Notes: a model not told the origin generated them from the letters alone. A stretch of 7,216 nucleotides of DNA from Hyphomicrobiales bacterium (GCA_011087745.1 JAALLB010000089.1:1-7216), one strand, 5' to 3'; positions 1 through 5,656 are shown, numbered from the stretch's first letter. Program-made: numbers and translations.

Positions 1-15
1 AGCTCATCCTCAATC

Positions 16-168
16 TCAGGATAAGATGATTGACCGTCGACTAAAAATCCCGTGGGGGGTAGCTGGGCAGTTACGCTTGATCTTTCTACCAAATATCCAC
101 GAAACCAAAAAAGCCATCGCGATGATTATCAACGCAATGGCCAAAAAAATTGAAATCGTACTTTCCAT
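16..168 (-). CDS. Small membrane-anchored ORF, possibly the frameshifted start of a longer protein
   Basis: Reading leftwards from ATG 168-166 there is a 50-codon frame ending in TGA at 16-18. The start overlaps the stop of the upstream rid gene by one base (TGATG), which favours translational coupling. The product begins MESTISIFLAIALII and has one strongly hydrophobic segment (about residues 5-25, ending near W24) followed by a basic stretch (FGRKIKRNC). That reads as an N-in membrane anchor with a positive flank. After residue 36 the frame becomes low-quality (HGIFSRRSIILS). The +1 frame beyond a run of six C (plus-strand G run 54-59) stays open to the window edge and reads TGFLVDGQSSYPEIEDE, which looks more like real protein. 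So this may be either a genuine 50-residue membrane peptide or the first part of a larger anchored protein broken by a one-base insertion. I do not recognise the family. Confidence 0.45.
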   Translation of the reverse strand: MESTISIFLAIALIIIAMAFLVSWIFGRKIKRNCPATPHGIFSRRSIILS

Positions 169-587
169 CAAGCTTCAGAATGTTTGTCAGGAATTACCGC
201 TATTGCTGATATTTCAACTAATAGTCTCTCATCGACCAAACCGGCAACTCGCACTGCTGTACTGGCGGGTCCATGCTCTAGTGAAAAGGCTTCTTTTCGA
301 GCACTGCAGATTGCTTCGTAGTCATCCTGGTTGGTGTAAAAAACATTGACTGAAATAATATCATCAATAGTTCCGCCAGCTGATTTGATGATTTTTTCTA
401 TGCTGGCAATTGCGTATTTGGTTTGTGCCCTGGCATCACCAACACCGACAATATTTCGACTTTCATCCCATGCAACCTAGCCGGAAATATGCAGTCTTTT
501 GCCATCCGGTTCCACCACACCGTGGTGGAACGGGAAATCAGGGCTAGGCCACATGCCATCAGGATTTAGACGGGAGGCCTTGGCCAT
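168..587 (-). pseudogene. Rid (YjgF/YER057c/UK114) family protein interrupted by an in-frame amber codon
   Basis: A 140-codon frame runs from ATG 587-585 to TGA 170-168 and is intact except for TAG at codon 37 (477-479). Around it the protein reads RLHISG-stop-VAWDESRNIVG, where Rid proteins normally have SGQ(V/T), so a CAG-to-TAG transition is the simplest explanation. The remaining 102 codons keep family character: DARAQTKYA, IIKSAGGTIDDIISVNVFYT, and VAGLVDERLLVEISAIAVIP. RidA proper deaminates reactive enamine/imine intermediates using an Arg in a PARS motif. Here the matching place reads PAST, so the Arg is missing and the protein would belong to a non-RidA subgroup of unclear activity. 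The start codon follows the gap stop with no spacing (TAAATG), and no strong Shine-Dalgarno is visible, so expression would depend on coupling to gap. TAG is a normal stop for tkt, DUF4164 and the cyclo-ligase gene here, so reassignment is unlikely. Either a recent pseudogene or a sequence error. Confidence 0.85.
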
Positions 588-1589
588 TTATATTAGTTTG
601 CCCATTGCAACAGCTGTGTCTGACATGCGGTTTGAAAAACCCCACTCGTTGTCATACCAGGTTAGGATGCGAACAAGATTGCCATCCAATACTGTTGTTT
701 GATCTTCAGCAAAGTTTGAAGAATGCGGGTCGTGGTTGAAATCCATTGAAACCAATGGCTCCGTCACGTAATCCAAAATGCCTTTAAGCTCACCTTCAGA
801 TGAAGCCTTGATTGCAGCATTTACTTCTTCAACAGTTACATTGCGCTTTGGTACAAACTTCAAATCTACTACAGAAACATTTGGTGTTGGTACGCGGATT
901 GAAGATCCGTCAAGCTTGCCAGCAAGATCAGGCAATACAAGGCCAACAGCCTTGGCAGCACCTGTTGATGTTGGGATCATTGACATTGCTGCTGCACGAC
1001 CACGGTATAGGTCCTTGTGCATTGTATCCAATGTAGGCTGGTCACCAGTGTATGAGTGAATTGTTGTCATGTAGCCTTTTTCGATGCCGAAGGCATTGTT
1101 CAAGACATAAGCAACTGGTGCAAGGCAGTTTGTTGTACAAGAAGCGTTAGAAACAACCAGATCATCGCTTTTCAGAACATCGTGATTTACGCCGTATACG
1201 ATTGTAGAAATGTCTGATCCGCCTGGTGCAGAAATCAATACGCGTTTTGAACCGTTTTCAAGGTGCTGGCTTGCGCCGTCTTTGCTTGCAAAAAAACCTG
1301 TACATTCCATTGCAATGTCAACGTCACTCCAAGGAAGTTCTTTTGGATCGCGAATTGCTGTTACGCGGATTGGACCTTGGCCCACATCCATTGTGTCACC
1401 ACTTACAGTAACAGTGCCAGGGAACTTGCCATGTACTGAATCGTATCGCATTAGGTGTGCGTTCGTTTCAACAGGACCAAGATCGTTGATTGCAACAACT
1501 TGAATGTCTGTGCGTCCTGATTCAATGATTGCACGAAGAATGTTACGGCCGATGCGGCCAAATCCGTTAATACCGACTTTTAAAGTCAT
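588..1589 (-). CDS. gap: Type I glyceraldehyde-3-phosphate dehydrogenase
   Basis: This 333-residue protein converts glyceraldehyde 3-phosphate, phosphate and NAD(P)+ to 1,3-bisphosphoglycerate in the cytoplasm, serving glycolysis or gluconeogenesis. The N-terminal Rossmann fold shows GINGFGRIGR (6-15) and the cofactor-binding Asp36 in AINDLG. The catalytic cysteine is C151 in SNASCTTNC, paired with H178 in TTIHSYTGDQ. The phosphate-site loop STGAAKAVG and the C-terminal signature WYDNEWGFSNRM are present, and length is normal for the family. ATG 1589-1587 is preceded by a good GGAG Shine-Dalgarno (1602-1599, nine bases away). It lies 30 nt downstream of tkt on the same strand, so the two are probably co-transcribed. 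Many alphaproteobacteria place pgk after gap; here a Rid gene begins directly at the gap stop. I did not try to settle NAD versus NADP preference from sequence alone. Confidence 0.98.
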   Translation of the reverse strand: MTLKVGINGFGRIGRNILRAIIESGRTDIQVVAINDLGPVETNAHLMRYDSVHGKFPGTVTVSGDTMDVGQGPIRVTAIRDPKELPWSDVDIAMECTGFFASKDGASQHLENGSKRVLISAPGGSDISTIVYGVNHDVLKSDDLVVSNASCTTNCLAPVAYVLNNAFGIEKGYMTTIHSYTGDQPTLDTMHKDLYRGRAAAMSMIPTSTGAAKAVGLVLPDLAGKLDGSSIRVPTPNVSVVDLKFVPKRNVTVEEVNAAIKASSEGELKGILDYVTEPLVSMDFNHDPHSSNFAEDQTTVLDGNLVRILTWYDNEWGFSNRMSDTAVAMGKLI

Positions 1590-1598
1590 ATTTTCTTT

Positions 1599-1602
1599 CT
1601 CC
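1599..1602 (-). promoter_or_regulatory. Shine-Dalgarno of gap
   Basis: GGAG on the minus strand, nine bases before the gap ATG and inside the 30-nt tkt-gap spacer. It supports the chosen start, with the protein opening MTLKVGINGFGRIG. Confidence 0.7.
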
Positions 1603-1619
1603 AGTATAATTCGCGAAGC

Positions 1620-3617
1620 CTATTCGCTTGCGCTTTCAAGTTTTGCAGTTGCAGCTTCTACGACTGCATCTGCTGTTATGCCAAAATGTTCGAACAGTTG
1701 AGCAGCTGGTGCAGATGCTCCAAAACCATTCATGCCTACAAATGAACCATCTGATCCAATAAAGCGTTCCCAGCCTTGTTTAATTGCAGCTTCAACCGCA
1801 ATTTTAACCGGTGCGTTGCCAATAATTGAATTTTGATAGTCCTGTGATTGTGCTTCAAATAATTCGAAACATGGAACTGATACAACACGCGTTGAGGTGC
1901 CAGCTTCCTCGAGTTGTTCTTGAGCGTTAAGCGCAATTTCGACTTCGGAGCCCGAAGCAAAGATTGTTACGCTTGCATCATCAGAAGCAGGTGACAATTC
2001 GTAGGCTCCCAAAGAACAAAGATTGTTTTCTGTGAACTCTGTGCGGACTGTCGGAAGCCCTTGACGGGTAAGTGCGATGGCACTTGGTGTCTTTTGTGCT
2101 TCCATTGCAATCTGCCAACATTCTGCTGTCTCAACAGTGTCTGCCGGGCGGAATACATACAGATTTGGAATCGCACGCAGGGCCGCCATGTGCTCAACAG
2201 GTTGGTGTGTTGGGCCATCTTCACCAAGCCCGATTGAATCATGCGTTAGGACATGAATGACACGGATGCCCATAAGAGCTGCCAGGCGAATGGATGATCG
2301 ACAATAATCTGAGAATATCAGGAAGCCGCCAGAATATGGAATGAGCCCGCCATGGAGGGCCATGCCGTTCATTGCAGCTGCCATGCCGTGTTCGCGAATG
2401 CCGTAATGGATAAAGCGACCTGAATAATCACTAGCTGACAGTATTTCTGTTTGGCTCGTTTTGGTATTGTTTGAACCGGTCAGATCAGCAGAGCCGCCAA
2501 CTGTTTCAGGTACAACACCATTGATGACTTCAAGAACAGCTTGAGAAGATTGGCGGGTTGCCATCTTCGGTTGATCTTTTGCCAGCTGTTTTTTCATTTT
2601 GAGAATTGCAGCACCGAGGTCAGATGAGACATCACCTCTCATGCGGCGTTCAAATTCACCTTTTAATTCCGGGTCAACGTTTTCAAAACGTTTTTCCCAG
2701 GCTTTGTGCTCTTTGCAGCAAGTAAGGCCGGCAATGCGCCAGTCGTCCAGAATTTCTGCGGGAACTTTAAACGGTTCTGCATCCCAACCAAGGGCTTCTC
2801 TTGTTAGCGCAATTTCATCAGCACCGAGTGGAGCACCGTGTGCCTTTGATTTGCCGGCTACATTTGGCGAACCAAAACCAATTGTCGTCTTACAAGAAAT
2901 CATCGTTGGCTTGTCGCTCTTTTGAGCTTTCTCGATGGCTTCTCCAATTTCATCGTGGTTGTGGCCATCAATATGAATTGTGTTCCAGCCTGAAGCTTTA
3001 AAGCGGGCAATTTGGTCGGTCGAATCGGTCATGGAAATTGGACCATCGATCGAAATCGAGTTGTTGTCCCAAAAAACGATTAGCTTATTCAATTTTAAAT
3101 GACCAGCAAGTGTAATTGCTTCCTGGCTGATGCCTTCCATCAAACAGCCATCACCTGCAAGGCAATAGGTGTAGTGATTACTTAGGTCGTCGCCAAAGTC
3201 AGCGTTCATTTTGCGCTCGGCGATTGCCATGCCAACAGCATTACCAATACCCTGGCCTAATGGACCGGTCGTGGTTTCAATACCTGCAGCGTGGCCATAT
3301 TCCGGGTGACCTGCCGTATTTGAACCAAGTTGGCGGAAATTTTTAATTTGATCGATGTCGATGTCTTCATACCCCAAAAGGTAAAGCAGCGAATAAAGCA
3401 ACATCGAACCATGGCCTGCAGAAAGGACGAAGCGATCCCGGTCTGGCCAATGCGGATGTTTCGCATCAAAACTCATGTATTTCGTGAATAACACAGTCAC
3501 AATATCAGCTGCACCCATTGGTAGGCCAGGGTGGCCCGAGTTTGCTGCTTGTACTGCGTCGATTGAGAGAAAACGAATGGCGTTTGCCATATCGTTGGAG
3601 GAATTCTTCTTGTTCAT
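1620..3617 (-). CDS. tkt: Transketolase
   Basis: This 665-residue thiamine-diphosphate enzyme moves two-carbon ketol units between sugar phosphates in the non-oxidative pentose phosphate pathway. The length is typical. The N-terminal pyrophosphate domain shows the substrate-site His29 in NSGHPG, H69 in SAGHGS, GPLGQG (about 119-123) and the ThDP/metal motif GDGCLMEG (155-162) ending with WDNN (about 183-186). The central pyrimidine-binding domain carries the catalytic Glu409 in YGIREHGMAAAMNG and the HDSIGLGEDGPTHQPVEH segment. The C-terminal domain closes with VEAAIKQGWERFIG and MNGFGASAPA, as in bacterial transketolases. It ends in TAG (1620-1622), 30 nt before gap. ATG 3617-3615 gives the expected N-terminus; a weak GAGA-type ribosome site precedes it. 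Its promoter must lie in the divergent region 3618-3974. Confidence 0.98.
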   Translation of the reverse strand: MNKKNSSNDMANAIRFLSIDAVQAANSGHPGLPMGAADIVTVLFTKYMSFDAKHPHWPDRDRFVLSAGHGSMLLYSLLYLLGYEDIDIDQIKNFRQLGSNTAGHPEYGHAAGIETTTGPLGQGIGNAVGMAIAERKMNADFGDDLSNHYTYCLAGDGCLMEGISQEAITLAGHLKLNKLIVFWDNNSISIDGPISMTDSTDQIARFKASGWNTIHIDGHNHDEIGEAIEKAQKSDKPTMISCKTTIGFGSPNVAGKSKAHGAPLGADEIALTREALGWDAEPFKVPAEILDDWRIAGLTCCKEHKAWEKRFENVDPELKGEFERRMRGDVSSDLGAAILKMKKQLAKDQPKMATRQSSQAVLEVINGVVPETVGGSADLTGSNNTKTSQTEILSASDYSGRFIHYGIREHGMAAAMNGMALHGGLIPYSGGFLIFSDYCRSSIRLAALMGIRVIHVLTHDSIGLGEDGPTHQPVEHMAALRAIPNLYVFRPADTVETAECWQIAMEAQKTPSAIALTRQGLPTVRTEFTENNLCSLGAYELSPASDDASVTIFASGSEVEIALNAQEQLEEAGTSTRVVSVPCFELFEAQSQDYQNSIIGNAPVKIAVEAAIKQGWERFIGSDGSFVGMNGFGASAPAAQLFEHFGITADAVVEAATAKLESASE

Positions 3618-3649
3618 GCTATCTCGCAGGATATGAATGTCAGGGATGG

Positions 3650-3668
3650 TAATTTAGCGCCCAAATTA
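3650..3668. repeat. 6-bp inverted repeat upstream of tkt, possible operator
   Basis: TAATTT (3650-3655) and AAATTA (3663-3668) form a perfect inverted repeat with a seven-base GC-rich centre (AGCGCCC). It lies 33-51 bases before the tkt ATG, where a regulator bound to it could affect tkt transcription. A/T-rich short palindromes also arise by chance, so an operator role is inference. Confidence 0.3.
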
Positions 3669-3746
3669 AACCAAATATCAGGCATTACCTAGCTCGGGCG
3701 AACACTTATCATTTGCGGCGTAAGAGTCAATGGAGCCAAAGGGTCA

Positions 3747-3801
3747 ACTTGGGGGCAAATTGTCAAATATTGTAGCAGTTTGTGATCAGGCCACTTGGGG
3801 G
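3747..3801. repeat. Direct repeat ACTTGGGGG, two copies 46 bp apart
   Basis: ACTTGGGGG occurs at 3747-3755 and 3793-3801, each followed by different sequence. The 46-bp spacing is a little over four helical turns, so the copies face roughly the same side of the DNA. They lie between the likely tkt start region and the plus-strand promoter, so they could be binding sites of a shared regulator. No known regulator is assigned. Confidence 0.35.
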
Positions 3802-3817
3802 TAACCCTAATCTATGA

Positions 3818-3847
3818 TTGACGTTTACTTCGAGTATTGCCTAATAA
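3818..3847 (+). promoter_or_regulatory. Candidate sigma70 promoter of DUF4164-zapA
   Basis: A -35-like TTGACG (3818-3823) is followed after 18 bases by a -10-like TAATAA (3842-3847). Transcription would begin near 3854, giving a leader of about 120 bases before the DUF4164 ATG. The -35 match is good and the -10 match moderate. It is the best pair I see in this region, but it is a by-eye prediction. Confidence 0.35.
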
Positions 3848-3974
3848 TTACCTTCTAAGTGCTTGTCATGGCGGCGATTCGTGTATTTTTGAGCACGGAT
3901 TTCAGGGGCTATTTTTTTACAGATGTCTGATTTTGTTGGATTTCTGAATTAACGAGTAAAGGTTTTGAGTCAAT

Positions 3975-4256
3975 ATGCCTGATAATAATCCGCTTGCTGA
4001 TGCGTTTTCACAGCTAAATTCAGCCTTGGAAAGACTAGAAAAAGCAGTTGATGCAAGAGTTAAGCGCGAATCTGCGCTTGGGGATGCAGAAGCTGAAGTT
4101 CAACGTATGGGTTCAGATCGCGCCAGATTGGCTAAATCTCTTGATTCAGCTCAGGAACGCGCTCAGCAACTTGAACATGTTAACAAGGAAGTTTCGCGCC
4201 GCCTTGTTGATGCCATGGAATCAATACGTGGTGTTGTTGAGCAAAAGCAGATCTAG
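3975..4256 (+). CDS. DUF4164 family small coiled-coil protein
   Basis: This 93-residue cytoplasmic protein has no signal peptide or membrane segment. It is rich in Ala, Glu, Arg and Leu with heptad-like spacing through most of its length (about residues 10-88: LNSALERLEKAV, then LGDAEAEVQRMGSDRARLAK, then LEHVNKEVSRRL), predicting one long coiled coil. The size, composition and position directly before zapA fit the alphaproteobacterial DUF4164 family; its molecular role is not established to my knowledge. The ATG is preceded by GTAAAGG about twelve bases upstream, a modest ribosome site. It ends in TAG at 4254-4256, and the zapA ribosome site begins within that stop codon, so the two are surely translated from one message. 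The context suggests a division-related role, which is inference. Confidence 0.88.
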   Translation: MPDNNPLADAFSQLNSALERLEKAVDARVKRESALGDAEAEVQRMGSDRARLAKSLDSAQERAQQLEHVNKEVSRRLVDAMESIRGVVEQKQI

Positions 4257-4259
4257 GAG
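4256..4259 (+). promoter_or_regulatory. Shine-Dalgarno that fixes the TTG start of zapA
   Basis: GGAG begins on the last base of the DUF4164 TAG stop and lies eight bases before TTG 4268-4270. A second purine run, GAGG (4261-4264), is too close to be optimal. This spacing, together with the family N-terminus that follows, supports TTG as the initiation codon. Confidence 0.65.
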
Positions 4260-4267
4260 TGAGGTAA

Positions 4268-4621
4268 TTGCCAAGCGTAAATGTAACCATAAACGGCAAA
4301 AACTACCGTATGGCCTGCGATGAAGGGCAGGAAGAGTATCTTGTTGCCCTTGCCGCTAAATTTGATGGATTTGTCGATCAGCTCAAAGGCTCTTTTGGTG
4401 AAATTGGTGATCAGCGATTGACGGTGATGGCCGGTGTGATGGTTACTGATAAAGTTGATGAGCTGGAAGAGAGAATTTCAAAACTCGAAGCTGAACTTAC
4501 CAAAGTTAAAGAAAGCAAAGCAATTGCTTCCCGACAAAAACAAGCTGGCGATGATGATCTTGCGAAAGGTATCAAAGTGGCCGCGAAGAAAATTGAGCAA
4601 TTGAGCTTGAAACTATCTTGA
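4268..4621 (+). CDS. zapA: Cell division protein ZapA
   Basis: ZapA binds and bundles FtsZ filaments at the division site in the cytoplasm. The 117-residue product begins MPSVNVTINGKNYRMACDEG, a hallmark of alphaproteobacterial ZapA: a short beta-hairpin followed by the globular FtsZ-binding head (about residues 1-60, including GSFGEIGDQRLTVMAGVMVTD). A charged coiled coil follows (about 62-85, VDELEERISKLEAELTKVKE) and a second helix closes the protein (KIEQLSLKLS). Initiation is at TTG: no ATG or GTG lies upstream that would keep the family N-terminus, and the next in-frame Met (RMAC) would delete the first strand. The rare start may lower expression relative to DUF4164. It is followed after 24 bases by a convergent gene. 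Confidence 0.95.
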   Translation: MPSVNVTINGKNYRMACDEGQEEYLVALAAKFDGFVDQLKGSFGEIGDQRLTVMAGVMVTDKVDELEERISKLEAELTKVKESKAIASRQKQAGDDDLAKGIKVAAKKIEQLSLKLS

Positions 4622-4648
4622 AGCGCAGGACAATATTTTAGCGTTTCA
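4619..4648. terminator. Hairpin shared by two convergent genes, weak bidirectional terminator candidate
   Basis: UGAAGCGC (4619-4626) pairs with GCGUUUCA (4641-4648) over eight base pairs including one G-U, with a 14-base loop. The stem includes the zapA stop (TGA 4619-4621) and, on the other strand, the hydrolase stop (TGA 4648-4646). No U-tract follows directly on either strand, so intrinsic termination is doubtful; it may instead be a 3'-end-stabilising structure. Confidence 0.35.
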
Positions 4649-5431
4649 GATGTTTCTTAAAAAACCTATCATTGCTGCAGTGCTTTTTCGCAAGGCTTCA
4701 GGATTGCCGCCAACCTTATGCCCTTTGTAGGTAACAACAGGAATATCCAGATCAAAAGAATGCACTGCATTGGGGTATACAGTAACAGTCAGGTTTGGAC
4801 TATGTCCTTCTCTATTTTTGCAATCGGCAGGCGGGGTCCAATCGTCGTCGGCGCCAGATAACACCAATAACGGCAATGTGGGTTTTGTGGGCACGACACC
4901 GCACCAGGGGTAATAGGCTGTGATTGCGCGTATTATTCCTGTCTTTTTTGTTAAGGTGGCAACGGTGCTGCCGCCGTTACTTCTTCCCATCAGAAAAACG
5001 TTATTACTATCGATGTCTTTTTGGTTTTCTAAAAACTTTACCGCATCAAGGGTATCCTGGGCACGGTAAACGCGTGCACTGGCTAATCGACTTATCCTTT
5101 CACAGACCCAGCCGCCGCTGTTTTTTCTCGGGCTAAAACTGTCCAATATAAGGGTAGCAAATCCGTTTTGGTTTAGTTTGGAGGCATGTTTACGCATGCT
5201 CTTTTTAACAATAGGCTCCAGTCCGCTGCAACCATGTAGAAGAACGACAACAGGATGCGAGCCATTGGTTTTTGGAAAACTTAACTCGCCAACAAGTATC
5301 ACTTCCTTTCCGCTGTAGGTTGATGTTGCTTTGAACTCAACATTTTCAGCAGCTGAAGCTTGGATACAATAGCTTGTTATAGCTAAAAATATAGCTGCGG
5401 TGAGCTTGGGAAGGTTGGAATATATTCGCAT
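4646..5431 (-). CDS. Exported dienelactone-hydrolase-like alpha/beta hydrolase
   Basis: A 261-residue protein with a signal peptide (basic MRIYSNLPK, hydrophobic core about 9-20, likely cut after ASA near residue 27-28), so it should act in the periplasm or outside the cell. There is no lipobox, because Tyr precedes Cys22. The mature part fits the dienelactone hydrolase group of alpha/beta hydrolases: the oxyanion-type LLHGCSG (64-70), nucleophile Ser151 in GRSNGG, an acid in SGADDDWTP (Asp195-197), and His224 in AVHSFD. Four cysteines (68, 110, 177, 204) in an exported protein suggest disulfides. The substrate cannot be told from sequence. ATG 5431-5429 gives a proper signal peptide. It is convergent with zapA and divergent from the 6S RNA, and has its own promoter-like sequence, so it is probably an independent unit inserted between conserved neighbours. 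Confidence 0.9.
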   Translation of the reverse strand: MRIYSNLPKLTAAIFLAITSYCIQASAAENVEFKATSTYSGKEVILVGELSFPKTNGSHPVVVLLHGCSGLEPIVKKSMRKHASKLNQNGFATLILDSFSPRKNSGGWVCERISRLASARVYRAQDTLDAVKFLENQKDIDSNNVFLMGRSNGGSTVATLTKKTGIIRAITAYYPWCGVVPTKPTLPLLVLSGADDDWTPPADCKNREGHSPNLTVTVYPNAVHSFDLDIPVVTYKGHKVGGNPEALRKSTAAMIGFLRNI

Positions 5432-5451
5432 TTAAATTGTTCCAAATGTTA

Positions 5452-5480
5452 ATGATACAATACTAGCAAATGTTTGCCAA
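5452..5480 (-). promoter_or_regulatory. Candidate sigma70 promoter of the hydrolase gene
   Basis: On the minus strand TTGGCA (5480-5475) and TATCAT (5457-5452) are separated by exactly 17 bases, an ideal spacing. The -10 box ends 20 bases before the ATG, predicting a short leader of about 15 bases that contains a weak GGA ribosome site. Confidence 0.5.
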
Positions 5481-5523
5481 AAGGCTTATATCAATTTCAG
5501 CGTTTCTGCTTGGTTCGATAAGA

Positions 5524-5656
5524 CTCACTATTCTTGGGGCCTTACGTATTCCTTAGGGAGCTGTCACTGATTAGGCTCGTGGGTTTTTTCATACGGCGCC
5601 CACCTACATAGTAGGTTTCCCGGATTGTTAACAGTCTACCGGCCATGGTGGTGCGC
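5524..5656 (+). ncRNA. ssrS: 6S RNA (approximate ends)
   Basis: 6S RNA folds like an open promoter and sequesters sigma70 RNA polymerase, mainly in stationary phase. No protein fits here, and the segment lies directly upstream of the cyclo-ligase gene, the usual alphaproteobacterial place for 6S RNA. The ends can pair into a closing stem: CACUAUU (5526-5532) with GGUGGUG (5647-5653), partly through G-U pairs, then GGCC (5538-5541) with GGCC (5641-5644). Inside, GUGGG (5579-5583) can pair with CCCAC (5599-5603) as an apical stem. ACCUAC and GUAGGU (5602-5616) form a perfect 6-bp hairpin on the 3' side of the central bubble, followed by UUCCCGGAUUGUU and AACAGUCUACCGGCC. The apical stem and the hairpin share two bases, so they cannot both be complete. 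The ends are estimates, and a covariance-model search would decide identity. Confidence 0.75.

Larger units (their letters stand above)
3618..3974. other. Divergent intergenic region between tkt and DUF4164/zapA
   Basis: These 357 bases hold no convincing coding frame on either strand. They must contain the promoters of both the leftward tkt-gap operon and the rightward DUF4164-zapA pair. Visible elements are listed separately: a TAATTT/AAATTA inverted repeat close to tkt, a repeated ACTTGGGGG, and a sigma70-like pair on the plus strand. On the minus strand TTGAC occurs three times (starting at 3766, 3747 and 3730, 19 and 17 bases apart), any of which could be the -35 of tkt, though no matching -10 box is strong. 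I see no riboswitch or tRNA. Confidence 0.6.

Noticed and set aside
26..349. Plus-strand open frame of about 107 codons
   Set aside because: It lies opposite the Rid gene and the small membrane ORF, has no family character, and the minus-strand reading gives a recognisable protein.
477..479. Reassigned TAG (for example pyrrolysine or Gln) as explanation for the intact Rid frame
   Set aside because: TAG ends tkt, DUF4164 and the cyclo-ligase gene at the expected protein lengths, so it acts as a normal stop here.
499..1701. Several plus-strand open frames opposite gap and the tkt end
   Set aside because: They are antisense shadows of strongly recognised GAPDH and transketolase sequence, with no ribosome sites or family features.
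4048..4323. Second plus-strand frame overlapping DUF4164 and zapA
   Set aside because: It is out of frame with two recognised genes and its translation has no coherent composition.
5437..5461. Plus-strand TTGTTC / TACAAT pair as a 6S RNA promoter
   Set aside because: The spacer is only 13 bases, too short for sigma70, and it lies over 60 bases before the likely 6S start. The closer GATAAG (5517-5522) has only a weak -35.
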